A stretch of 11,351 bases of DNA from Goniomonas avonlea (Eukaryota; Cryptophyceae; Goniomonadida; Goniomonadaceae), in NCBI GenBank assembly GCA_003573635.1, contig QUTJ01031390.1, forward strand, positions 1 through 11,351. Reading direction: 5' to 3'. Both the position numbers and the translations under genes were made by a program. The notes beneath the pieces are model-generated. The model did not search any database. It saw only the letters and a program-made list of their open reading frames with translations, and had not been told where the DNA came from. Shown piece after piece: positions 1-8,513 of this stretch (positions are counted from its first letter, which is position 1; each line of letters opens with the position of its first letter).

Positions 1-455
1 GATTGGGAGAGAGTGCGAGATTGGGAGAGAGCCCTGCACACAAAACGCCAAGATCAACAAAACACCCCGGTAGTTTCAAGTGCCAAAAATCACCAAAAAC
101 ATCTGGAAACCTGAAAGAGGGGGTCAGGAAGATACAGCCCACGCCGGACCGCGGAAACCCCCGGGCCTACTCGCCCGTGCCCAAAATGAATTTGGGCCTG
201 AGCGTACCAAGCCTTCTTGTGAGCTGCGAGGCGCGCTGTCAGCTCGGCGTCTTGCGTCATGAGGCAGGCTTCTTCCCATACACACAGGTGAAAGGTGTAC
301 TCACACACATATACAACACACAGCACACACACAGCACACACACACACACACACGCATACCTGCCCGTACACACAGGTGAAAAGTCTACTAATATACATAT
401 ACAACACACAACACACACACACACACACACGCATACCACACACAACACGCATACA

Positions 456-486
<31 letters not shown>

Positions 487-1639
487 CACACGAGGACCCT
501 AGGTGGACTTACTTGGCCACAGCCTTGTCATGAACTGGAACCCTGTGGGGTGGCGTGAATCACACAGCAAGTCCACTTAAAACCACTACGAGCATGGTGA
601 CAGCAGAAAACACATCCGTCGGGTGGCAATGAGGCGGCCTGCAGGTACCTCTGAGAGCTGGCGCTGGTGAGCCATTGCGATTCAAGGCATCATAGAGCCT
701 GTTGCGTTACGCTCAGATTCACAACCAAGGTGTTCAAACTTACGCGTGGTGAAATTCTCCCTCTCCTGGCTGTAAGGTCACGGCCGCACTCAGACTCCTG
801 AACGTTGACAGCGTCATTGGCGCTCAAAGACTCAATCAAAGACGCACTGGATTGCAAGAGGGAATCGCTCCTGGGTTGCAAAAATAAGACCCCTGTTGAA
901 GTAAATATCCGCCTACGACAGTGTTAAATGATCATGCGATGCAACGATCACACACGTTGTCAGGCCGAAATCGCAACGCCTCGTCGTAGCTGGCAAGGGT
1001 CGGTGATTCGGCCAGTGCCTAGGCAATATCACACCTGATCAATGCTGTGTCGTATTGTTCCAAAAGCTTTTGGACATTCCCTCGATTCACTAAGGCGTCG
1101 GCGTGTCCAGGATTTGAATCAAGCACTAGTCGATACTGCACCTCAGCTTCAGGATATCGCTCCAAAGCAGCGAGACAATTTCCCCGATGAAACCTGGCAT
1201 CTAAACTTCCGCGCCTACATATATTGTAAGAGAATTAATCGCGCAACTCTACATGCGCACTCTGAGGCTTTCACGAAGACTTCCAGTGCGGCGTGAAGAT
1301 CTTGTGCCTGAAAGTACACGAACCCCTAGGCCAGGACGATCTATGAGTGCACAAGAACTAGCAAGCTTCAGTCCACTGACCGCATGTATTAAAACATTGA
1401 TGTCGTTAGGAGATTGAGACACAGCACGCTGTGCACAGCCGACCGCCTCGTCGACTCGGTCGGCGTGCTGGATCGCAGCTTCTGCAGTCCGCCTGAAACG
1501 ACTCAGACAACGAGGCGACACTACACGATACCCACAAACTCTGTGCAGCTCCATCTGTTGCACAAAAAAGGGTTCTTTTTGACGCCACCGGAATGAGCAA
1601 GATCAGGAGGATACCGCACAACCGCAAGCCCGACAACAT
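1..1639 (-). CDS. Signal-peptide TPR repeat protein (5' part, runs off left edge)
   Basis: Seen: translation from the ATG at 1639 begins with a typical secretory signal peptide (hydrophobic core LCGILLILLIPVA, about residues 7-19), followed by tetratricopeptide repeats. Exons joined by phase-matched GT..AG introns: 1639-1536, 1492-1381, 1325-1253, 1200-1035, 989-956, 912-848, 797-744, 698-649. Introns are 43-55 bp. The joined repeats put the TPR proline at residues 127, 161 and 195, exactly 34 residues apart, and restore motifs such as ARFHRGN, ADALVNRGN and ADIYFNRGL; this strongly supports the splicing. At least five TPRs are present. Less certain exons continue at 542-513, 250-208 and from 110 towards base 1, separated by a CA-repeat intron. 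Known: TPRs are protein-binding scaffolds. Inferred: it acts in the secretory pathway (ER lumen or secreted). The C-terminal domain lies outside the window, so the function is unknown; an ER co-chaperone or a TPR-linked transferase are possibilities only. Confidence 0.75.
281..485. repeat. Duplicated (CA)n microsatellite block
   Basis: A CA/TG tract interrupted by unique words. The segment from about 281 (CACACAGGTGAAA, then ATATACAACACACA, a CA run and GCATACC) recurs from about 367 with the same order, so an ~86-bp unit has duplicated. It lies in the proposed 262-bp intron 251-512 of the TPR gene and makes open frames of His/Thr or Cys/Val repeats that are not genes. Confidence 0.9.
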
Positions 1640-1661
1640 TGATCGGAAAAACTCAGAATTC

Positions 1662-1680
1662 GCTAACGTAAATCGTTAGC
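1662..1680. promoter_or_regulatory. Perfect 7-bp inverted repeat upstream of the TPR start
   Basis: GCTAACG, a 5-base spacer TAAAT, then CGTTAGC. It sits 22 bases upstream of the TPR start codon on the minus strand, so it is probably in the 5' leader or core promoter. It could be a dimeric factor site or an RNA hairpin; the role is inferred. Confidence 0.35.
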
Positions 1681-1698
1681 TACAGAGTGCCACCGAGG

Positions 1699-1782
1699 GT
1701 GTGATTTGTTGGCCGCTCAGCTCAGTGAATTATCTCTCTCTCTCGCCTCTCTCTCTCTCTCGCTCGTGTGATTGTTGGCCGC
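1699..1782. repeat. Direct repeat flanking a CT tract
   Basis: GTGTGATTTGTTGGCCGC at 1699-1716 and GTGTGATTGTTGGCCGC at 1766-1782 differ by one base and flank a CT-rich tract at about 1731-1765. This is consistent with a slippage or unequal-crossover duplication. Confidence 0.8.
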
Positions 1783-2002
1783 CGCGGTTTCCAGGATGCT
1801 TGAATAAACTCTCTCTCTCCCCCGCCCCCCCACTTGAATCAAGAACTCCCCTCTCCCCACGCAGGCCCCCAGACTCAAAAACCCGAGAATAATGTTCATT
1901 GGTTTTACTGGGCGCCACGGCGCGTGCCGGACACACACCCGAAATATAAGACATGAGCCGTGTACACTATCGTTTGCTTCTCCCTAGTGTGTGCGGTGAG
2001 CG

Positions 2003-2028
2003 CTGTGATCTCTGTGATCTCTGTGATC
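2003..2028. repeat. Three tandem copies of CTGTGATCT
   Basis: A 9-base unit is repeated almost exactly three times, ending at the proposed TGA stop of the chromatin gene (minus strand, 2029-2027). If that stop is right, the repeat opens the 3' UTR. Confidence 0.75.
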
Positions 2029-2214
2029 ACCGACGGCTTCGGGTCGCGCGGCGAGGTTGTGGCGCCTTGCACGCCCTCTGCGAGAAATTCGTTACACTGC
2101 GGCTGCTATGCAGTTCGGATGCTTATAACTCTCTCTCTCTCACTCACTCTCTCTCTCACACACCCAGCACATCGACACAATACGCCCGCACAGGTTCACA
2201 CACGCGCGCGCGCN

Positions 2215-2280
<66 letters not shown>

Positions 2281-5200
2281 ACAGAGAGAGAGACCACCAC
2301 CAGAGAAGTGTAAAAGATATAAAAAACACCACCAGAACAACCAGAACCAACCTTGGCGGGGCGAGAGGATCGACCACTGGGACGCCGATGACTGACGGGA
2401 GTGTCACTGTCAAAGTCGCTGTCCGCCTCCTCCTCTTCGTCCTCGTCTTCATCTTCGTCCTCGCTTGGATTGCAGGACGACTCAGAGTCGTTAGGACCGG
2501 ACTGCGGGAAACGACTCTGTGAGACAAGAGACAAGACTACCCACGATCCAGTGATCCTTGAGAAAATTGTTTTGCTGGACCTAGAATTCTTGAAGTGTCG
2601 AGTTGACGATCGCGAGAGAGCGAGATCCGAAAGAGGCTTGGGGGCAAGGGCGAGTGCGCGAGTGAGGGGGGTGAAGGAAGAGATCAGCCATGCCCCGGTG
2701 GACGAAGCGAGGGTTTTCCATTACCGCATATCACCATTTTTTTGTTGAACGGCCTAGAGCGACAGAAGGCGAGCGAGCGAGAGAGCGATTTTCTTGAGAA
2801 GGAGGTGCCAGCGAGATTGCAATCCCAACGCACCGCCTCATCCTCGTCGTCGTCCTCCACCTCTTCCTCCTCGTCGTTCTCTTCCACCTTCTTCACCTGC
2901 GCAGCCTTCCGTGCAAGTTTCTTGGGCTTCTCGACCTCGAGCATCTCCTCCTCCTCCTCCTCTTCCTCCTCCTCTGAATCTTCCTCGACTTCCTGCGGCG
3001 GCAGCAGTTACGACCGCTCAAAAGTTTTGCGACAATGCTGACATTGCGAGCACAGACAGCAGGGAGAGAAAGAAACCACCGAGACCGAAGCCGCACCTTG
3101 CAAGAACGAGTCGACCGAGTCGCCCGCAATGACCGAGTTGCTGGGACCTGTCCATGTTTCAATACCAAACACTATGAAAACCCATAACTGAAGACGGAGT
3201 CGCGTTCTCGACAAAATCCAAAGTAAGCAGTCAAGGCACAATAAGTTTTCAGCAGTAACGATCACAGCAGTCGCAGATCAACGAGCAAGCGCGAGCATCG
3301 AACCAAGCTAGTTGGAGCGGAACAAACACGGATCGGACCTCTGAATGACCCTTTTAAACAGTACTTGAAAACAAAACACCCAGCTAACGCACCGGAGAGC
3401 GGCGGCTGCTGCTGCGGGTTGACGGCGCGTTACGCTGGATTGTTTCGTTAGTGTTTGCCTCCTCAAATACCGTATGGTTGCGTGGTTGTGCGATGTAAGC
3501 AAAAATGTCAACACACCATACCACGACACTCACCTTGCATCCTCGAGTCCGTCGCGAAGTTTCCTCCTCTTCTTCGTCCTCTTCGTCCTCCTCCTCGTCC
3601 CCCTCGTCACGCTGAGAAACAGTTCAGCGGCATCTCTCATCCGTCACACTACAATCCAAATCAAGACTCTGAGCATGGCCCATTCATTTTCTCTCGAGCG
3701 GGTACTGTCACCAGAAAGCTCGAAAATAGGGGGAGGAGATGGGGGGATCAGTGGTTGGCGAGGGAGGAGTAGGGTGGAGTGCGTGCGTGACAGTCACCCT
3801 GCGGTCCCTCGCCCTGGTGCGACGAGCTCGCTGCGCTTCTTGGGCCGCCTTGCGCGTCTCGGCCTCCTCCTCCTCCGAGTCGCCCTCGCCTTCCTCGAAC
3901 TTGGGAGCGCGAGCTTTGCACGACCGCGACGGGAGTTGCCTCGACGGAGCAGGACGGAGCCTGTCGAACGCACTGCTCCTCGGTGCAGGTGCCTCGCCGG
4001 CTGCCCTGCGTGTCGCAAGTGCCGTCGTGATGTCAAGGTTCTGGCAGCGGGGGCAAAACCAGTCACCCTCAGGCACACGCCGAAGCCGTGGTCGGAGGCA
4101 GTACTGCGGCGGGAATTGTTGGTCTTGCCGATGCGCGGAGAACGTGAGCGCTATCATTCACTTGCACATAGCGACTTCATGGTCGGAATGCATTGGTGCG
4201 ACTACTACATGCACAAGAAATATCAATAAGAGGCCATGGCGTAGTCGCTAGGAGCAACGACGAGAGAGTGAGAGCAACACTCATATCCTACTGGTGTCTG
4301 CGCTGCCTGTATGCCCAGTGACAAACAAGTTCTCCACCCGGAGTGGTTCGGCAAGGGTGAGCTGTGGCTGTGGGTGCAGAGTGCAAGTGTTGTGAGCGCG
4401 GCGTGCTGCACAGTGACGGTTTCGCGGGAAGAATGTCACACATAGGCATGGGCGCTTGGTGCATCCGTTGGTGGGTGACTGTGATACACACCATGTGATA
4501 AGCGAAGTCACAACCATCGCAGAGCAACATGCGGTCCGCGCCAGCTCCTGAGTTGCAGACACAGCAACGCTGTGACATTGTTGGTATCCCAAATCACGAG
4601 GGCAGCAGGACTCCACGAAATCAACGGCAATAACTAAGGAACACAAGGGCACAAGACTCGGTCGAAATTTCACCTCTGCGTCCTCGCGCTCCTCCGGAAG
4701 CCAGACTCGGAAGCAATACAAGTGATAAGCCAAGGCGGCGAAAGTCTTCGCTTCTGCGACGTTCTTCGTCCAACCCTGTCACAAATGCTGTCAAGCGGAA
4801 TGCGTCGGTTGGTCAAGAAACAACACAACAAAGCAGTACGTGGGAGTGTGTGGCGCACATAAATTCTTCCACGTTCACTGCTACTGGCAATTGTGACATT
4901 GGCACTGGCACCCCGCGTGTGACAATCACCCCCCCCCCCCTTCTCTTTCGTCACAAATACACACAACAGCGCACCTGCTCCACGCTCCCGGCCCAGCCGT
5001 CGTTGAGTTTACCAGGAACAACGGAGCCCGCAAGCTCAATCAGGAGTTCGGAGATGGTCACCAAGCTGTCCGCCGTCTCCGCCCTTTTTCGCCATTGGAC
5101 CCGGTCCTGTGCGTGACCCTGGACATTCAATTGTCAGGAATTAGTGAGAAGAGAAAGCCTGGAATCACCTGCTGGTCTTTAAAAAACTCGAGAGGAATGC

Positions 5201-7608
5201 GCTCCTCAAGGTCAAGCAGCAATTGTTGCGTCTCTTTGCCCCTCCCAGCTTTCTCTTCCTTCTCTTCCTTCTCTTCCCTTTCGTCCCTCACATCCTCTGT
5301 CGATGGCCCTTCAGATGTGGTGGCCTCGCCCATTGCACAATCGCCATCAGCGTCCACATCGATCGGAATGGCGCAGCTGGGGTCTTCACCCGCCTTTTCG
5401 GGTTCTGGAGTCTCTGGTGATGTGACGAGAAGTTTGGCAAACAGCCTGCGATGATCACATGAGCACGTGTCATTTTTTTATGAAGACACTGCAACTTTTG
5501 AGTTTTGCTGTTAACGAGCCGAGATTTGATGAGCAAATTCGGTTCACTCTGAGCTAACAAATCTAAGAAAATGAATAGAACGCACCCTTCGTGATTTTCG
5601 AGGATTGCTCGGCGCAGGTCAATCTCCTCTCGGGTGCGAGTCTGGGCCAGAGGAGACAAGGACTCAAGGAGAGTATCCACCTGCCTTTGTGTGTGGTAGT
5701 ACGACCACGCGTTCGTCGTATCATCCCAGATGAAAAGCTTGTCGTCCATATCAGAGCCCTGGAACCAGTAGTAGTGGCGATGGTGCGCATCAACTCCCAA
5801 CTGCTTGCGGCGAATGGCGTTCTTGGAAGCTGCAACAAGCCGCGCTGTTTCTTCCTCCTGCAATGGGCCAATCATGGGTGCATGCATGTGCGAGTGAGTG
5901 TGAGTGTGTGTGTGAGGGAGTGACAAGTGGGAGTGGGAGTGGGTGAGACAGCGATAGGGATAGACAGGGACAGTTTTTGAGACAATTGGGAGATTGTACT
6001 TGATCAAGGGGTGGCACGGGTGGCTGTGCGTTGGTTTGATTGTGCGAGAGGGGAGGGGGGGGAAAGGTATCCTGGTGGTTTGCGCATTGCACAGGAAGAG
6101 GACCACATGCACGGTGTCCACAGTCTCACACACGACCACGGCACGCACAACAAAGCGCACACATCGACCACCTCAGCCACACATCGATCGCTGAACAAAC
6201 TATACCTTCTTCTTCTCATCTCGCAGCTCCTGAATCTTCCGCCGTTTCTCGTCTTCCTCCTCCTGCAATCGCTCTTTCTCCTGCCGCTCGATTAGCTTCT
6301 GCTTCTCCTCCATGCGACGGGATTTCTCGCGGTCAAGTTGACGAGACGTGAGCTTGTCTGCATCGGGGATGCTATCCTCGTCGTCGTCTTGCAGTGCACT
6401 CTTTTGGCTCGGAAAAAGGGACGACTTCTCAGCGTCACTCTTTGCCACCGGAGGCTGTTCCTTGGGCTTCAACTTGCTCAACAAACGTTCCTTTTCTGCT
6501 GCCTGGGCCAGCCGACGCACATTGTCAATCAGCTCGAAGCACGAGTCCAGGTATGCTCTGCAATATTCGTCAGAGTGGCCACCAAAAGTCTTCGCAAATA
6601 GACCTGTAAGGCTGCGTCGAAAGGGCGTCGTCGCAGAGGAGCTCAAGGGCCAGGAGTCGCTCATCGAACGTCAGACTTTCGTACTCCCGAGTACACAAAC
6701 CTGTGTGTACAAGTCGTGCCTCCTCGGCATACTTCTCTTCTAGGTGCTGCATTTCAAGTAAGTCCGCAACAATATTCACGCAACAGATCACAGACCTGTC
6801 GCATGATCTCCGGCCAGGTGTACATGTTCAAAAGTCGGACTTCATCTTTCTCCTGACCTTCTTGAATCAAGACAGCCAAGAGTTGAAGATGCAATGAGTT
6901 GATGAAGAATCCAGGAACTGGGGCTGAAAGCTCTGTTCGAAGCTGCTCCAGGCTCTGGTATCCGACCTGGAGGACCTCACTGGGCACGATGTCAGACCAA
7001 GAGCTGGGAGGGGAATCATACCTGAAACTGCAAAGGAAACTCCAGACACCAATCAACGCGTGGTTTCCCTCAATCGGGGTTCCCTCTGGAGCGGAAACGC
7101 AAGGGCGTCGAATTGGTTTCGTCTTCAACAAGTTCGCGAGTTCAGATGAGGAACCATCCGCAGGCTTGTTCGCCTCGAGTGTTTTTTCAACGGGAAGCTT
7201 TGCAACAGATTTAGTCGAGTCGGCCACCTTAGCTTTCGGAGCAGGCTTCGGCACAAGCTTGGCAGCGAGTTTGGCCATCTTCATTGAAGGCGCCGCAATC
7301 TTGGTGGAAACAGCGGCGACCTTCTTCTCAACAGCAGGCTTTGACATGTCAGAGGTTGGTGTAGCAGCCTTAGACGAAGTTCCTGGAGATGCTTCAGGCT
7401 TCTCTTCAGCTCCAGCTTTTGTGGGAGTGGTCTTGGTCACATCTGACTTTGGAGCAGCCGCCACCTTGCGCCCAGGCATCAAAGCTCGAGGCGCTGCAGG
7501 CTGAACAGGCACCGCCTCTTCGGTTGGGGCAGTTTTTTCGCGTGGCGCAAAGAAGCTAAGCACACTCTTTTGCCCGGCAATCGGGGAAGCCGCCGCGCGT
7601 TTGCTCAT
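2027..7608 (-). CDS. ISWI-complex accessory subunit, ACF1/BAZ/RSF1-like (PIP-like motif, DDT, WHIM, PHD)
   Basis: Proposed exons: 7608-7022, 6979-6796, 6746-6604, 6557-6206, 5857-5586, 5445-5169, 5118-4975, 4775-4674, 4569-4492, 4103-3798, 3611-3534, 3147-3097 (tentative), 2992-2834, 2516-2352, 2077-2027 (tentative, TGA). All junctions are phase-compatible, giving about 982 residues. Order: PIP-box-like QKSVLSFF at 13-20; long Ala/Lys/Pro-rich linker; DDT about 182-240 (GVWSFLCSF joined to SEVLQVGYQSLEQL); TWPEIMRQ at 250-257; WHIM1 about 280-325; charged helix to 422; WHIM2 about 423-520 (QLGVDAHHRHYYWF); a BAZ-like helical segment (WTKNVAEAKTFAALAYHL); PHD finger 689-733; then Glu/Asp-rich and Arg-rich blocks. 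Known: DDT-WHIM proteins bind the ISWI ATPase and linker DNA, and PHD fingers read histone H3 tails. Inferred: a nuclear nucleosome-spacing subunit, possibly recruited to replication forks. I see no WAC domain or bromodomain. Start chosen at 7608 because the PIP-like motif then sits at the extreme N terminus; an in-frame ATG at 7686 is the alternative. Confidence 0.85.
2208..2294. repeat. (GA)n tract with an undetermined base
   Basis: A short GC run, one N at 2214, then about 80 bases of nearly pure GA. It lies in the proposed 274-bp intron 2078-2351. The N marks an assembly or read uncertainty, so the tract length is unreliable. Long open frames of Ser/Leu or Arg/Glu repeats here are artefacts of the repeat. 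Confidence 0.95.
2517..2833 (-). other. 317-bp intron of the chromatin gene
   Basis: Flanked by a GTGCGT donor (2833) and a TCTCACAG acceptor (2517). It has GA/CT-rich stretches and no protein-like frame I can support. Confidence 0.55.
3148..3533 (-). other. 386-bp intron of the chromatin gene
   Basis: Strong GTGAGT donor at 3533 and proposed acceptor GGACAG at 3148. No repeat or coding signal was recognised inside. If the tentative 51-base exon 3147-3097 is not real, this intron would extend to 2993. Confidence 0.5.
4101..4569 (-). other. PHD zinc finger split by a 388-bp intron
   Basis: Exon 4569-4492 carries the first half (CCVC, LLCDGC, then YH) and exon 4103-3798 the second half (YCLRP, then PEGDWFCPRC). 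Joined, the ligands are C689-x2-C692-x11-C704-x2-C707-x4-H712-x2-C715-x14-C730-x2-C733, a complete C4HC3 PHD pattern with the usual Trp two residues before the penultimate Cys. Donor (ATG then GTGTGT) and acceptor (CCGCAG then TAC) are both phase 0. The finger is intact, so a histone-tail reader role is plausible; ligand specificity cannot be read from this alone. Confidence 0.88.
4930..4940. repeat. Homopolymer C tract
   Basis: An uninterrupted C run of about ten bases inside the proposed 199-bp intron 4776-4974. Its length may be inexact in the assembly; the splice phase does not depend on it. Confidence 0.9.
5858..6205 (-). other. 348-bp intron with a GTGAGT-type minisatellite
   Basis: Donor AAG then GTATAG at 6205 and acceptor CCATTGCAG before 5857. 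It separates the charged helix from the WHIM2 exon. A repeat of GTGAGTG/GGGAGT words lies at about 5887-5947 on the plus strand. No coding signal is seen in the rest. Confidence 0.75.
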
Positions 7609-8069
7609 GATTTCGGACGCGGGTTCCTCCACAGAGTTCCCGCGCCAAATTCTCAAGCTAGCGCTTACGGTAGACCGTTCATACACTCGGAAAGCCTCGC
7701 GTCAACCTCAAACGTCGAAGGGACGCGCAATTTTTGCGGCGCAAAATCTCATTTGGACCCCGTCCTTGCCCCTTGGTTGTCTTCAAACAAAAATGCTCTT
7801 GTGCGTGTGCTGATTCGCAGTGGTTCCGCGCGAGCTCACTCCGTTTTGCAGGCAGAGTCTTCAGGCCCTTTCTTTCATTGGCAGCACCGGCGTCGAGGGT
7901 GGCCAGGGCGAGGCGGAGCACGTCCTGTCCGGTGTGGACGAGTGAGTTGTGCCCCGACGCCCGTGACGACGAGTCTGACTCTGATTGCAGCCATGGCAAC
8001 CTTGGCGTGCTCACCTCCCAGGTGCCCAAGGTCCCCATGTACCAGAGCGGCGACCTCTGGAACCCCTAA
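7607..8069 (+). CDS. Small unrecognised protein, three putative exons
   Basis: The 3' half is the better supported. An exon at 7821-7941 joins one at 7991-8069 across a 49-bp intron with a GTGAGT donor, a CTGAC branch-like site and a GATTGCAG acceptor. Splicing is in phase and ends at TAA 8067-8069, with the C terminus QVPKVPMYQSGDLWNP. A phase-matched first exon at 7607-7775, ending at a weak GTTGTC donor and leaving a 45-bp intron, would give about 122 residues from ATG 7607. That ATG overlaps the start codon of the opposite-strand chromatin gene, so the 5' end is doubtful. I do not recognise the family. No signal peptide or membrane segment is evident. It converges on the NADAR gene, whose stop lies 444 bp further right. 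The first exon could be wrong while the last two are right. Confidence 0.4.
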
Positions 8070-8513
8070 GTATTCCATGAATGTACAGTCTAAAGATAAA
8101 TTGACTTCGCTGTAATTGGTTGGGTGCTGGCCTTATTGATTTTTCGGGTTTTGAACAAGGTTGAAAGAACACAAATTGAGAAATTGCCGCAGCTAGTTCG
8201 GTAAGGTCGTGACATTTTCATCCCCGTCTCGTTCGCACTCGTTAAGTCTGGTCCATTTTGTGGTGTTGAGTTGAAAGCGAATTGAATGAGCACGTGGTGG
8301 AGCGAGAAGTCGAGTTGAATGAGCACAGTTAACTCGTGAAGAAGGCGAATTGAACGTTGGATCAAGAAGCCGAGTTTTGAATGAGCACAGTTGCGAAAGT
8401 CGAATCGACTGGGCACAAGAATTGAATGCACGGTTGCAGTTCCTTGCGGTTGCGGCCGAGTCACACGTCAGTTGCTTCAAGTTTTCTTCGATTCTGTTGG
8501 CTCATTACAAAGT
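8070..8513. other. Intergenic region between convergent genes
   Basis: 444 bp between the stop of the small plus-strand gene and the stop of the NADAR gene. It should contain both 3' UTRs. The part just after 8069 is AT-richer (AAAGATAAATTG near 8091). The middle is a degenerate repeat array at 8264-8437. No coding sequence is supported. Confidence 0.5.
8264..8437. repeat. Degenerate ~30-bp tandem repeat
   Basis: Five or six diverged units share a core like CGAGTTGAATGAGCACAGTT, beginning near 8264, 8279, 8309, 8344, 8369 and 8399, with steps of 25-35 bp. Two units keep TTGAATGAGCACAGTT almost unchanged. It lies in the presumed 3' UTR region between convergent genes. Function unknown. Confidence 0.7.

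Larger units (their letters stand above)
1640..2026. other. Intergenic region upstream of the TPR gene
   Basis: 387 bp between the proposed stop of the chromatin gene and the TPR start, both genes being on the minus strand. It must hold the 3' end of the first and the promoter of the second. It contains an inverted repeat (1662-1680), an imperfect direct repeat flanking a CT tract (1699-1782) and a triple 9-mer (2003-2028). I see no convincing coding sequence. Confidence 0.55.

Noticed and set aside
3-533. Open frames on both strands across the CA tract (His/Thr-rich or Cys/Val-rich proteins)
   Set aside because: They exist only because the CA repeat has no stops; the composition is pure repeat with no domain.
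1953-2534. Long Ser/Leu or Arg/Glu open frames across the GA tract
   Set aside because: Simple-repeat translation containing an undetermined base. Only the acidic part on the minus strand (2516-2352) looks like a real exon.
3708-4251. Plus-strand open frames opposite the PHD and acidic exons
   Set aside because: Shadows of minus-strand exons; they lack domains, while the minus strand carries a complete PHD finger.
5288-6160. A 290-codon minus-strand open frame taken as one gene
   Set aside because: It reads through two introns (5858-6205 and 5446-5585). Only its middle part is WHIM2 coding sequence of the larger gene.
7570-8115. A 181-codon plus-strand open frame
   Set aside because: It starts inside the chromatin gene's first exon, has low-complexity Arg/Pro-rich content, and conflicts with the better spliced model ending at 8069.
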